From assembly GCA_963728125.1 (NCBI GenBank), contig CAVSIZ010000011.1, positions 204,411 through 268,410 on the forward strand: a stretch of 64,000 nucleotides of DNA, in the 5' to 3' direction. Below the pieces are notes generated by a model. That model was given only the letters and a program-made list of their open reading frames with translations, did no database searches and was not told the DNA's origin. Positions within the stretch are counted from its first letter, which is position 1; each line of letters starts with the position of its first letter. Position numbers and translations under genes: made by a program. The stretch comes from CAWDCV01 sp963728125 (GTDB lineage Bacteria; Actinomycetota; Actinomycetes; CAWDCV01). Positions 18,625 through 26,323 of the stretch are shown piece by piece.

Positions 18625-19349
18625 GTGACCTACGAGCGCTGGTACTCGCACCGGGTCGAGCAGGAGATCGGTGTTGCCTCCTGGGGCCACTTCGGCACGC
18701 CGGTGCTGATCTTTCCGACTGCGGGTGGCGACGCGCAGGAGATCGAGCGCCATCACCTCGTCAGCGCCTGCTCCGGACTGCTCGATGCCGGCCGGATCAA
18801 GATCTACTCCTGTGACAGCGTCGCCGGCGCGGCCATGCTGGCCAAGCGCGGATCCGCGGCGTACCAGATGCGGTTGCTCAACGCCTTCCACGACACCGTG
18901 GTCAACGAGATCGTGCCGGCGATCTACGCGTCGTCCGGCGGTGCGCCGCTGCCGATCATCGCCGCTGGTTCGTCGATCGGTGCGTTCAACGCGATGGCCA
19001 TGGTGTGCCGTTACCCGCAGGTGTTCCGGTCGGCGGTGTGCCTGAGCGGCACGTACCGGCTGCAGCGGTTCTTCGACGGCGACAGCTACACCGAGGACCT
19101 CTACTTCTCCTCGCCCTGGACTTCTTGCCCGGCCTCGACGGGCAGCAGCTGGACGCGCTGCGGCAGCGCTTCGTCCTGCTCGCGTCCGGCGAGGGTGCGT
19201 GGGAGGACATCGGCGAGTCGTGGGCGGCAGCGGACGTGCTCGGGAGCAAGGGTGTGCCGAACCGGGTCGACAACTGGGGACCGGAGTACGAGCACGAGTG
19301 GCCGACGTGGTGGCAGATGTACCCGACGTACCTCGATCAGCTCGCGTGA
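18625..19349 (+). pseudogene. Esterase-family alpha/beta hydrolase (frameshifted)
   Basis: From GTG 18625 the frame gives VTYERWYSHRVEQEIGVASW, FPTAGGDAQEIERHHLV, nucleophile Ser in IAAGSSIGAFNAMAM and GDSYTEDLYFSSP. The C-terminal part (DFLPGLDGQQLDALRQRF, WGPEYEHEWPTWWQMYPTYL, ending LDQLA) is in another frame. The break is at the CCC run 19114-19116, where one missing C explains it; the span is 2 above a multiple of 3. The late His in EHEWPTWW is the likely catalytic His. The expected 241-residue product is a PHB-depolymerase/EsterD-like cytosolic esterase, the second hydrolase of this unit, 4 bp after the Fes-like gene. Confidence 0.78.
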
Positions 19350-19373
19350 GGCGCTGTCACCGGTGTCATCCCG

Positions 19374-19403
19374 CGAGGTCAGCAGGCGCGAAAAGCGACC
19401 TCG
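19374..19403. terminator. Possible terminator hairpin after the esterase unit
   Basis: CGAGGTC (19374-19380) and GACCTCG (19397-19403) can form a 7-bp stem with a 16-nt loop in the gap between the convergent esterase and phosphatase genes. The stem is short and there is no U-tract, so this rests mainly on position. Confidence 0.35.
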
Positions 19404-19465
19404 AACGGCGAGCACGCCGCATCCCCGCCGCGTAGCACAGGCCACCCGGGCGATGCCCGCCGAGA

Positions 19466-19903
19466 TCATCGGTGCAGTGAGGCGGCGAGCTTGTCGGCGG
19501 CGGCGATCGCGACCTCGGCGACCTCGGCGAACGTCGCCTCGCCGATGAACGGGTCGGGTACCTCGGCCTCGTCCAGGTACAGGCGGACGCGAGCCCGAGC
19601 TGCGTCGTCCGGTGCGAGGCGGTGAAGATCGGCCAGATTACGGCGATCCATCGCGAGCAGGAGGTCCGCGGCGGCGAAGTCCTCGGCCGTCACCTGACGC
19701 GCCGCTCCCCGTAGCTCCAAGCCGAACTCTCGGGCCGCAGCGGTCATGCGGACGTCGGGTGCCTCGCCGGCGCTCCAGACAGCGGTCCCCGCGGAGTCGA
19801 CCTCGACGTCGTCGCGCCCGGCGACCGCCAGTGCCCGGCGCAGCGCGGCCTCGGCGACAGGGGATCGGCAGATGTTGCCGAGACAGACCAGCAGGACGCG
19901 CAT
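19466..19903 (-). CDS. Low-molecular-weight protein-tyrosine phosphatase family protein
   Basis: 145 residues. The P-loop CLGNICRSP at the N-terminus is the C-x5-R-S signature (Cys7, Arg13) and the general acid Asp sits in EVPDPFIGE near the C-terminus. SAGTAVWSAGEAPDVRMTAAAREFG is typical of the LMW-PTP/arsenate reductase fold. It likely dephosphorylates tyrosine or arginine residues of a protein, or acts in polysaccharide control. It stands divergent from the methyltransferase gene (47-bp gap) and convergent with the esterase unit, so functional linkage to either is uncertain. Confidence 0.9.
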   Translation of the reverse strand: MRVLLVCLGNICRSPVAEAALRRALAVAGRDDVEVDSAGTAVWSAGEAPDVRMTAAAREFGLELRGAARQVTAEDFAAADLLLAMDRRNLADLHRLAPDDAARARVRLYLDEAEVPDPFIGEATFAEVAEVAIAAADKLAASLHR

Positions 19904-19950
19904 CGCACGTCACGGTAGCCAGCAGCAGGAGGCGTAGCAGGATGGCGTAG

Positions 19951-20814
19951 ATGAGGGACAGCAATGCGCCGCTCGAGCGGGCGCGGCGATCCTGGAACGC
20001 CGTCGTCCCCGTCCATGCGAGCCACCGGCCCAGGCAGGCGGCATTCCTTGCCGCCGGCGGCAGCACTTTGTTTCCCGAGGAATCCACACTCCTGGGGCCG
20101 GTTGCCGGCCGGACGGTGCTGCACCTGCTGTGCAACACCGGCCAGGACTCGCTGAGCCTGGCTGCGGCTGGCGCGCGCGTGACCGGCGTCGACATCAGCG
20201 ACGAGGCCATCACGGCGGCCCGGCGGCTTGCCGCAGAGGCGGGCATCGCGGCGCGATTCGAGCGCGCGGACGCGCTCGACTGGCTCGCGGCGGCGGCCCG
20301 CGCGGGCGACTCGTACGACATCGCGTTCGCGTCGTACGGCGCCGTCTGCTGGCTGCGCGACCTGGTCGGGCTTGCCGGGGCGCTGGCACGCGTGGTTCGA
20401 CCCGGCGGCCGGTTCGTGCTGGTCGACTTCCATCCCGTCGCCGCGATCTTCGACGGGCAGTGGCGCCACCGCGAGCCTTATCCCATGGGTGGAGCGCCGC
20501 TGGAACTCGACGGCGTCGGCGACTACGTCGGCGCGGCCGGCGGCGGCCTGTCCCCGGGCGGATTCACCCCAGGCGTGGACGGATTCCGCAACCCCCACTC
20601 CTGCATCCTGTACCGCTGGGGCCTCGGCGACGTCGTCACCGCATTCTCCACAGCTTCGTGGGTAGTACAGCGGCTCGAGGAGTACCCGTTCGCGAACGGG
20701 GAGCGGCAATTCGAGCGGATGCGGACACTACCTGGGCGCCGGCTGGCACCTCCTCCGGACGTCCCCTCTGTGCCACTCATGTACGGACTCCTGGCGGAAA
20801 GGAACCCGGCGTGA
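19951..20814 (+). CDS. Class I SAM-dependent methyltransferase
   Basis: 287 residues. The SAM-binding fold is clear: VLHLLCNTGQDSLSLAAAGARVTGVD (motif I, Asn in place of the more usual Gly), DISDEAITAARRLA, FERADALDWL, IAFASYGAVCWL and VVRPGGRFVLVDFHP. It opens a plus-strand unit of six overlapping genes with GTP cyclohydrolase II, RibD-type reductase, MDR dehydrogenase, PTPS-like and glycosyltransferase genes. The acceptor is therefore plausibly the pteridine, pyrimidine or deazapurine made by that unit, but this is inference. Start ATG 19951. Confidence 0.85.
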   Translation: MRDSNAPLERARRSWNAVVPVHASHRPRQAAFLAAGGSTLFPEESTLLGPVAGRTVLHLLCNTGQDSLSLAAAGARVTGVDISDEAITAARRLAAEAGIAARFERADALDWLAAAARAGDSYDIAFASYGAVCWLRDLVGLAGALARVVRPGGRFVLVDFHPVAAIFDGQWRHREPYPMGGAPLELDGVGDYVGAAGGGLSPGGFTPGVDGFRNPHSCILYRWGLGDVVTAFSTASWVVQRLEEYPFANGERQFERMRTLPGRRLAPPPDVPSVPLMYGLLAERNPA

Positions 20815-21440
20815 CCCCTGTGCGCCGCAGTACCAGCACGTCCCTGCCCACGCGGTACGGCGACTTCCAGCTGATCCTGTACCGGACGCTCGACGTCGAG
20901 GAGCACATGGCGCTGGTCGCCGGCCCGCCGGACGACCTCGGTTCTGACGGGCCGGTCCTCGTCCGCATCCACAGCGAGTGCCTGACCGGCGACCTGTTCG
21001 GATCGCAGCGCTGCGACTGCGGCCAGCAGCTGCAGGAGAGCTTGCGCCGTCTGTCGCACCACGGCGGGGTCTTGCTGTACCTGCGCCAGGAGGGGCGCGG
21101 CATCGGTCTCACCCGCAAGATCGATGCCTACCGCCTGCAGGAACAGGGGCTCGACACCGTCGAGGCAAACCTTTCCCTCGGGCTTCCGGAGGACGCGCGT
21201 GACTATGGCGTGGGTGCGGCGATCCTCGCCGACCTGGGAGTGCGCCGGATCCGGCTACTGACGAATAACCCGGCGAAGGTCGAGGACATGGAGCGTCACG
21301 GCGTCGAGGTGGTCGAGCGCCTGCCGCTTGTCATCACTCCCAACGCCAGCAACCTGCGGTACCTGCAGACCAAGCGCGACCGCATGGGTCACCTCCTCGA
21401 CGCGTCGCTCGGCGCCGTATCGACGGACGGCGCGCCGTGA
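20811..21440 (+). CDS. ribA: GTP cyclohydrolase II
   Basis: 209 residues, a stand-alone RibA with no DHBP synthase domain. The Zn site Cys residues are in CLTGDLFGSQRCDCGQQL and the catalytic block is LYLRQEGRGIGLTRKI, followed by LPEDARDYGVGAAILADLG and LLTNNPAKV. It opens the imidazole ring of GTP to yield the 2,5-diamino-6-ribosylamino pyrimidinone phosphate. In this unit only the RibD reductase partner is present, without DHBP synthase, lumazine synthase or riboflavin synthase, so it probably serves another pathway than bulk riboflavin synthesis. GTG start 20811 with GGAAAGGA upstream, overlapping the methyltransferase stop by 4 bp. Confidence 0.93.
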   Translation: MTPVRRSTSTSLPTRYGDFQLILYRTLDVEEHMALVAGPPDDLGSDGPVLVRIHSECLTGDLFGSQRCDCGQQLQESLRRLSHHGGVLLYLRQEGRGIGLTRKIDAYRLQEQGLDTVEANLSLGLPEDARDYGVGAAILADLGVRRIRLLTNNPAKVEDMERHGVEVVERLPLVITPNASNLRYLQTKRDRMGHLLDASLGAVSTDGAP

Positions 21441-22108
21441 GGCCGCGGGTGACCCTGAGCTACGCGCAGACCGTCGACGGGCGCATCGCGACGGCGGGCG
21501 GAAGCTCGCAGTGGATCAGCGCCCCGGCCTCCCTCACCCACGCGCACCGGCTGCGAGCCGACCATGACGCGATCATGGTCGGTGCTGGAACGGTGTGCGC
21601 CGACGACCCACGGCTGACCGTCCGCCTCGTCGACGGCACTGACCCGCTGCGCGTGGTCGTCGACAGCGGGCTTCGCATCCCGCCGACGTCCGCGGTCCTC
21701 GCCGACGGTGCGGCCAGGAGGACGATCTTGGCGGTAACGGAACGGGCGTCCGGCGAGCGCCGTGAGGCGGTCCGGAGGCTAGGTGCCACGGTCCTCTGCC
21801 TGCCGTCCAACACGGCTGGACAGGTCGATCTCGGCGCGCTGCTCACCGAGCTCGGCGCGACTGGTGTGGAATCGGTCATGGTCGAGGGTGGCGCAGCGCT
21901 GCTCACGAGCCTGCTGCGCGAGCAGCTCGTCGATCGCATCTGCATCTGCATCGCTCCCAAGATCCTAGGTCGCGGGACCGACGCGGTAGGCGACCTCGGC
22001 ATTGCCGACCTCGATCGATCGCTGCAGCTCACAGATCTTTCCGTCGCCGCCTGGGGTCCCGACCTCGTCATCGACGCTCGCATCGGATATCCCGAGGCAA
22101 TCTCGTGA
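21437..22108 (+). CDS. RibD C-terminal-type pyrimidine reductase (DHFR-like fold)
   Basis: 223 residues, corresponding to the reductase half of RibD with no deaminase half. Visible are VTLSYAQTVDGRIATAGG, WISAPASLTHAHRLRADHDAIMVGAGTV, ADDPRLTVRL, LRVVVDSGLRIPPTS, VMVEGGAALLTSLL and ICIAPKILGRGTDAV. In the family it reduces the ribosylamino group of the GTP cyclohydrolase II product with NADPH. GTG start overlaps ribA by 4 bp, strongly implying use of the RibA product. Confidence 0.9.
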   Translation: MRPRVTLSYAQTVDGRIATAGGSSQWISAPASLTHAHRLRADHDAIMVGAGTVCADDPRLTVRLVDGTDPLRVVVDSGLRIPPTSAVLADGAARRTILAVTERASGERREAVRRLGATVLCLPSNTAGQVDLGALLTELGATGVESVMVEGGAALLTSLLREQLVDRICICIAPKILGRGTDAVGDLGIADLDRSLQLTDLSVAAWGPDLVIDARIGYPEAIS

Positions 22109-23127
22109 GCGCCAACCGTGCAGTGTGGTTTTCGGCGCCGCGAACGGTGGAGCTGCGGGAGGAGCAGATCGTCGCGCCTGGCCCAGGAGAGGTCCAGGTA
22201 CGAGCACTGTCGTCGGCGGTGAGCCGCGGCACCGAAATGCTCGTCTACCGCGGAGAGGTTCCGGCCGAGCTGCCCCTCGACCTGCCGTCGCTCGCCGGCG
22301 GGTTCGGATTTCCGATCAAGTACGGCTACGCCAGCGTCGGTCGTGTCGAAGCCGTTGGCGAGGACGTCGTACGGCTTGTTCCGGAGGACCTGGTGTTCGC
22401 TCTGCATCCCCACCAGAGCGTGTACACGCTGCCAGCGGCGCTGATCGTGCGGCTTCCGCCGACGCTCGACCCCGAGCTCGGGACCTTCACCGCCAACGTC
22501 GAGTCGGCGATCTCGATCGTTCACGACACCCAGCTCCGCCTCGGCGAGACCGCCGTGGTCTTCGGTCAGGGGGTTGTCGGACTACTCGTCATGCAGCTCC
22601 TCCGTCGCGCCGGTGCCGGTTGCGTCCTCGCCGTCGACCCCCTGGAGGGCCGGCGCGCCCTTGCCGTACGCGTCGGTGCCGACGACGCGCTGGTACCGGG
22701 CGACGACCTCGGGGCTCGGATTCAGGACCTGACAGACGGGCGCGGCGCCGACGTGGCGGTGGAGGTGAGCGGCTCACCCGCCGCCCTGCAGCAGGCGATT
22801 GAGGCGGTGGCGATCGAGGGCACCGTCGTCGTCGCCTCCTGGTATGGGGTGAAGCCGGTGGCGCTGGAACTCGGCGGTCACTTTCACCGCGGCCGGGTCC
22901 GCCTGCACTCGTCCCAGGTGGGCCGCATCGCCCCCGAGTTGTCCACGCGATGGGATCATCCGCGGCGGCTGGCCACCGCGGTAGAGCTGCTCCCGCAGCT
23001 GGAGCTCGCGCCGCTGGTGACTTCTCGGCAACCGTTGCATGCCGCCGCGGATGTCTATCGCCGGCTGGACGAGCATCCCGACGAGGACGTGCTGACGCTG
23101 CTCACCTACGAAGACGGCAATGTTTGA
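22105..23127 (+). CDS. MDR-family dehydrogenase without the catalytic zinc Cys
   Basis: 340 residues, medium-chain dehydrogenase/reductase. The Rossmann motif is VVFGQGVVGLLVMQLLRRAG and the N-terminal GroES-like domain reads VRALSSAVSRGTEMLVYRGEVP. At the place where zinc ADHs have Cys-Gly-hydrophobic-CGTD it has AVSRGTE, and no structural-zinc Cys quartet follows, so it is likely a zinc-independent reductase, similar to the BchC-type subset. It may act on a side-chain carbonyl of the pathway intermediate. Overlaps both neighbours (4 bp and 8 bp). Confidence 0.82.
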   Translation: MSANRAVWFSAPRTVELREEQIVAPGPGEVQVRALSSAVSRGTEMLVYRGEVPAELPLDLPSLAGGFGFPIKYGYASVGRVEAVGEDVVRLVPEDLVFALHPHQSVYTLPAALIVRLPPTLDPELGTFTANVESAISIVHDTQLRLGETAVVFGQGVVGLLVMQLLRRAGAGCVLAVDPLEGRRALAVRVGADDALVPGDDLGARIQDLTDGRGADVAVEVSGSPAALQQAIEAVAIEGTVVVASWYGVKPVALELGGHFHRGRVRLHSSQVGRIAPELSTRWDHPRRLATAVELLPQLELAPLVTSRQPLHAAADVYRRLDEHPDEDVLTLLTYEDGNV

Positions 23128-23500
23128 GGTGACCGTCGCGGCTCGGTTCGAGGCCGCCCACCGGCTGGTCGGCGACTTCGGTCCGGCGGCTCGTACGCAC
23201 GGCCATACGTACCGGCTCGAGGTCACGGTCCGCGGTGAGGCCCTCGCACCGGACGGCACGCTGCTCGACGTCGGGGAGTTGCGCGAAGCGGTCGACGCGC
23301 TCGCGGGTTCCCTGCACTACACCGACCTCCACGAGGTACCTGGGCTGTCGGGGGTGAACACCACGGTCGAGCACGTCGCTCAGCACTGCTGGCAGGAGCT
23401 GGCGTCCGCCGTGCAGGGACGCGGCATGTCGACGATGCGGGTCGCAGTCTGGGAGTCCGAGGACGTCGGCGCCGCGCTCGACGCGCCGCTGGATCGCTGA
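23120..23500 (+). CDS. 6-pyruvoyl-tetrahydropterin synthase/QueD-like protein
   Basis: 126 residues. T-fold protein with the Zn ligands expected: His15 in FEAAHRL, and the HGHTY pair (His27/His29). PDGTLLDVGELREAVD and the late GVNTTVEHVAQHCW and VAVWESEDVGA regions match the family. The catalytic Cys that normally lies a few residues before HGH (C-x3-4-HGH) is absent: the sequence reads FGPAARTHGHTY. Canonical PTPS or CPH4 synthase chemistry is therefore doubtful; a variant reaction on a GTP-derived substrate is likely. ATG 23120 overlaps the dehydrogenase by 8 bp. Confidence 0.85.
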   Translation: MFEVTVAARFEAAHRLVGDFGPAARTHGHTYRLEVTVRGEALAPDGTLLDVGELREAVDALAGSLHYTDLHEVPGLSGVNTTVEHVAQHCWQELASAVQGRGMSTMRVAVWESEDVGAALDAPLDR

Positions 23501-23507
23501 CTCGCGC

Positions 23508-24515
23508 GTGCGCGTCACTCTCGTCACCGTTGGCGATCCGACTCGGCCCACGGGCGGGTACCGCTATCACGCGCGGCTCCTTGCCCGGCTTGCCGCCCGC
23601 GGGGTGAGCGTCCGGCAGGTGGTCGCCGCCCCCGCCGACCGCGCCGACCAGCTGGCCGCGACAGCGACGCCGCTTGCGAACGAGGACGACGCTGACGTGC
23701 TCGTCGTTGATGCTCTCGCGCGCATCGCCAGCCGGCCATGGATCGCGCGTCGCGGAGGGCGGGGGGTCGTCGCCCTGGTCCACGAGCTGCCGAGCAGTGC
23801 CGAGCCCGACGCTGCAGATCCCGCGGACGAGGAGGCGCTACTCGGCTGTGACCTTCTCGTAGCCGTCAGCCCGAGCGTGCGCGAGACGCTGACGGCGCGC
23901 GGCGTCCCCGTCGAGCGCATCCGCATCGTCGCTCCGGGGTTCGACCGGCACTGCAGTGAGCCGGCACTTGCCCGTCGGCCGGGCGACACGCAGGTGCTCT
24001 GCGTCGCCCAGTGGATCCGTCGCAAGGGCATTGTGGAGCTGCTGCATGCGTGGCTGGCGCGGGATCGGGCCGGCGCCCGACTCGTCCTGGTAGGCGAGAC
24101 CGATGCCCACCCGAGCTACGCGGCCGAGGTCCGGACCCTGCTGACAGATGACATCGAGGTCCTCGGATCCGTCGATGACGCCGCCCTCGCCGCGTGCTAC
24201 GCGCGGGCAGATGTGTTCGCCCTCCCATCGGTCGCTGAGGGCTACGGCATCGTCTACGCGGAGGCGCTGGCTTGCGGAATCCCCATCCTGGCCTGTGCGA
24301 TCGGGCCAGTCCCCGACCTTGTCGGCGATGCCGGAATCCTGGTCCCGCCCCGCGACCACGGCGCACTCGTCGCCGCCCTCGACGCCCTTCTCGCGGACGC
24401 GCCGCTCCGGGAGCACCTCGGGGCGAATGCCAACCGCCGCGCCCACCGTCTCCCGACCTGGGACGACTGCGCCAACGCCTTCCTGGCTGTACTCGAGGAA
24501 GCCGGGGGCTCATAG
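23508..24515 (+). CDS. GT4-family (GT-B) glycosyltransferase
   Basis: 335 residues from GTG 23508. The N-terminal Rossmann-like half starts VTLVTVGDPTRPTGGYRYHARLL. The C-terminal donor half shows VLCVAQWIRRKGIVELLHAW, RADVFALPSVAEGYGIVYAEALACGIP (the E-x7-E donor-binding motif) and GDAGILVPPRD. It should transfer a sugar from a nucleotide sugar. As the last gene of the GTP-cyclohydrolase II unit, it could glycosylate the small molecule made there. The end overlaps the convergent LLM gene by 6 bp. Confidence 0.88.
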   Translation: MRVTLVTVGDPTRPTGGYRYHARLLARLAARGVSVRQVVAAPADRADQLAATATPLANEDDADVLVVDALARIASRPWIARRGGRGVVALVHELPSSAEPDAADPADEEALLGCDLLVAVSPSVRETLTARGVPVERIRIVAPGFDRHCSEPALARRPGDTQVLCVAQWIRRKGIVELLHAWLARDRAGARLVLVGETDAHPSYAAEVRTLLTDDIEVLGSVDDAALAACYARADVFALPSVAEGYGIVYAEALACGIPILACAIGPVPDLVGDAGILVPPRDHGALVAALDALLADAPLREHLGANANRRAHRLPTWDDCANAFLAVLEEAGGS

Positions 24516-25319
24516 CGCTGGGCCGGCCCTGACGCGGGCGCGGAACTCGTCGACCCAGTCGTCGACAGGGAGGGTCGACTCGACCAGCCAGGTGGCGCCC
24601 GCCTCGGCGTACTCCTGGGCGCTACGTCCGGGGTCCCACGGCGCCACCACATCCCAACCTGTGGACTGTGGTTTGTCGGCGAGGTAGGCCGCTAGCGCCG
24701 CAGGTGGCAGCAGCTCGTCGGCACCGATCGGCACCACCCCATCCCAACGACGCGCTCGCTCCAGCGGTTTGCGGTTCGGAACGACCCCGGCGACCCAGAT
24801 CGGTGGCCGGGGCTGCTGGACGGGACCGGGACGCAGCTGCGCCCGGACTCGATAGTGCTCGCCGGCATGGTCGACGGCATCGCCGCGGAGCAGCCCGTCG
24901 AGCACGGCCAGCCCTTCGTCAAGCATCGCGCCGCGTACGCGCCGATCGTCCTCGTCACCGAAGTCGGCGAAGTCTTCGGCTGGTGGCTCCCCCAGTCCGA
25001 CAGCGAACGTCACCCGCCCGCCGCTGAGGTGGTCGAGCGTCAGCACGTGCTTCGCGACGACCTGAAGGCGTCGACGAGTCAGTGGGGTGACCATGGTGCC
25101 GATGCGGACGTGACTCGTTGCCTGTGCGATCGCGCCCAGCAGGACCCACGGGTCGTGCACCGGCGGCCGGACCTCCGGTCGCCACTGCAGGTGGTCCCAG
25201 AGGAAGACCCCGTCCCAGCCCGCCTGCTCGGCCTCGACCGCCATCGCGATGACGGCTGCGGGTTCGGTGAACGGCGGGATGCTGACCAGGGTGCGCGGAG
25301 ATGTTGTCGCCGCGTTCAT
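24510..25319 (-). CDS. LLM-class luciferase-like oxidoreductase (probably F420-dependent)
   Basis: 269 residues. TIM-barrel sequence of the luciferase-like monooxygenase superfamily: AVEAEQAGWDGVFLWDHLQW, WVLLGAIAQATSHVRIGTMVTPL, RRRLQVVAKHVLTLDHLSGGRVTFAVGLG (typical of F420-dependent members) and PPIWVAGV. It ends VESTLPVDDWVDEFRARV. Substrate unknown. Convergent with the glycosyltransferase gene, 6-bp overlap of stops; 10 bp after the Uma2 gene on the same strand. Confidence 0.87.
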   Translation of the reverse strand: MNAATTSPRTLVSIPPFTEPAAVIAMAVEAEQAGWDGVFLWDHLQWRPEVRPPVHDPWVLLGAIAQATSHVRIGTMVTPLTRRRLQVVAKHVLTLDHLSGGRVTFAVGLGEPPAEDFADFGDEDDRRVRGAMLDEGLAVLDGLLRGDAVDHAGEHYRVRAQLRPGPVQQPRPPIWVAGVVPNRKPLERARRWDGVVPIGADELLPPAALAAYLADKPQSTGWDVVAPWDPGRSAQEYAEAGATWLVESTLPVDDWVDEFRARVRAGPAL

Positions 25320-25329
25320 GAGGAGCTCG

Positions 25330-25878
25330 TCAGCCGACGAGCTCGGCGGGCGAAAAGGCGACCTCGAATGGCTGAGACAACTGGATTCGTTGACTCCCCG
25401 AGGCTCGCCCGACCTCGACGTAGACGCCGTCGACGAGCCGCCAAGCGATGATGCTCGGTTCGTCGACATCGACGACCCAGTAGGACGGGCAGCCCGCCGT
25501 CTGCATCCGATCCCGCTTGAGCAGGAGGTCGAAGCGGCGCGTGTGCGGCGACAGCACTTCGATGGCCAGCAACGGTGCGGTCGGCAGGTCGCGCTCGCTG
25601 AAGTCTGACCGGCGCGCAACGAGGACGTCGGGTTGCAGCACGGTGTCGTTCGCCAGCACGACGTCGAGGGGTGCGGTAAGTACCAAAAGATCGCGCGGAG
25701 CCGCTTGACGCAGCACAAAGTACAAGCTGCCGACTGCTTCCTGATGTCGCGGCTTCGGTGCGGGGCTCACGATGAGCGTGCCGTCGAGCAGCTCGTAGCG
25801 GTGGCCGTCATCCGGGATCGCCCCGAGATCGTCCCGAGTCAGCGGCCGGCTCTGCGGCAGGGTGCTCACGAGGGTCAT
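25330..25878 (-). CDS. Uma2 family (DUF820) restriction-endonuclease-fold protein
   Basis: 182 residues. It shows the Uma2 pattern: DGHRYELLDGTLIVSPAPKPRHQEAV, VLQPDVLVARRSDF (PD-type metal residue), PLLAIEVLSPHTRRFDLLLKRDRM (E-V-L-S-P core of the PD-(D/E)XK fold) and GCPSYWVVDVDEPSIIAWRL. Members are abundant in actinobacteria and cyanobacteria with unknown function. Single gene; the 85 bp upstream before the VOC gene shows nothing distinctive. Confidence 0.9.
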   Translation of the reverse strand: MTLVSTLPQSRPLTRDDLGAIPDDGHRYELLDGTLIVSPAPKPRHQEAVGSLYFVLRQAAPRDLLVLTAPLDVVLANDTVLQPDVLVARRSDFSERDLPTAPLLAIEVLSPHTRRFDLLLKRDRMQTAGCPSYWVVDVDEPSIIAWRLVDGVYVEVGRASGSQRIQLSQPFEVAFSPAELVG

Positions 25879-25963
25879 GGTGCCTCCCCAGCGTCATGCT
25901 CGCCAAGCATTCCCGACCCCCACGATCAGCGGCGTCGGTCGTCCACAGGCCGTCGCAGAGCCT

Positions 25964-26323
25964 TCAGCGCCGCAGGATGCAGAACTCGTTGCCCTCGGGG
26001 TCGGCGAGGACGACGAACCCCTCGCGACCGGTCTGGCCGACGTCGGCGCGGGTCGCGCCGAGCGCGAGCAAGCGCTCGACATCGGCGTCGACATCCCCAT
26101 CGTCGGCTACGAGATCGGGATGGTTGCGGTTCTTTCCTTGCTTTTTCGCCGTCGTCGGCTGCAGCCACATGCTCAGGGACTGTGGCGGCGCACCTTCGGG
26201 CGGCCGTAGGTGAGCGTCGCCCTCGTCACCGAGCTCGATCCGGTAGCCGAGCACCTGCGACCAGAACGTCGCCATCGTGTCGAGATCGTGCACGTCGAGC
26301 GTCCACTGCGCGAACCTGGTCAC
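25964..26323 (-). CDS. VOC (glyoxalase/bleomycin resistance-like) protein
   Basis: 119 residues from GTG 26323, which overlaps the AraC stop (GTGA). VTRFAQWTLDVHDLDTMATFW begins the first beta-alpha-beta-beta-beta unit, GTRADVGQTG-like and EGFVVLADPEGNEFCILR the second. The terminal Glu of NEFC and the early His in LDVHD are plausible metal ligands. Small-molecule lyase or dioxygenase-like role, unassigned. Coupled to the AraC regulator, so probably regulated with it. Confidence 0.82.
   Translation of the reverse strand: MTRFAQWTLDVHDLDTMATFWSQVLGYRIELGDEGDAHLRPPEGAPPQSLSMWLQPTTAKKQGKNRNHPDLVADDGDVDADVERLLALGATRADVGQTGREGFVVLADPEGNEFCILRR

Noticed and set aside
19388..25367. Near-identical 20-base strings at 19388 and 25348 (GCGAAAAGCGACCTCGAA type).
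   Set aside because: One lies inside the Uma2 coding sequence and the other in a hairpin region; no extended similarity, so chance is likely.
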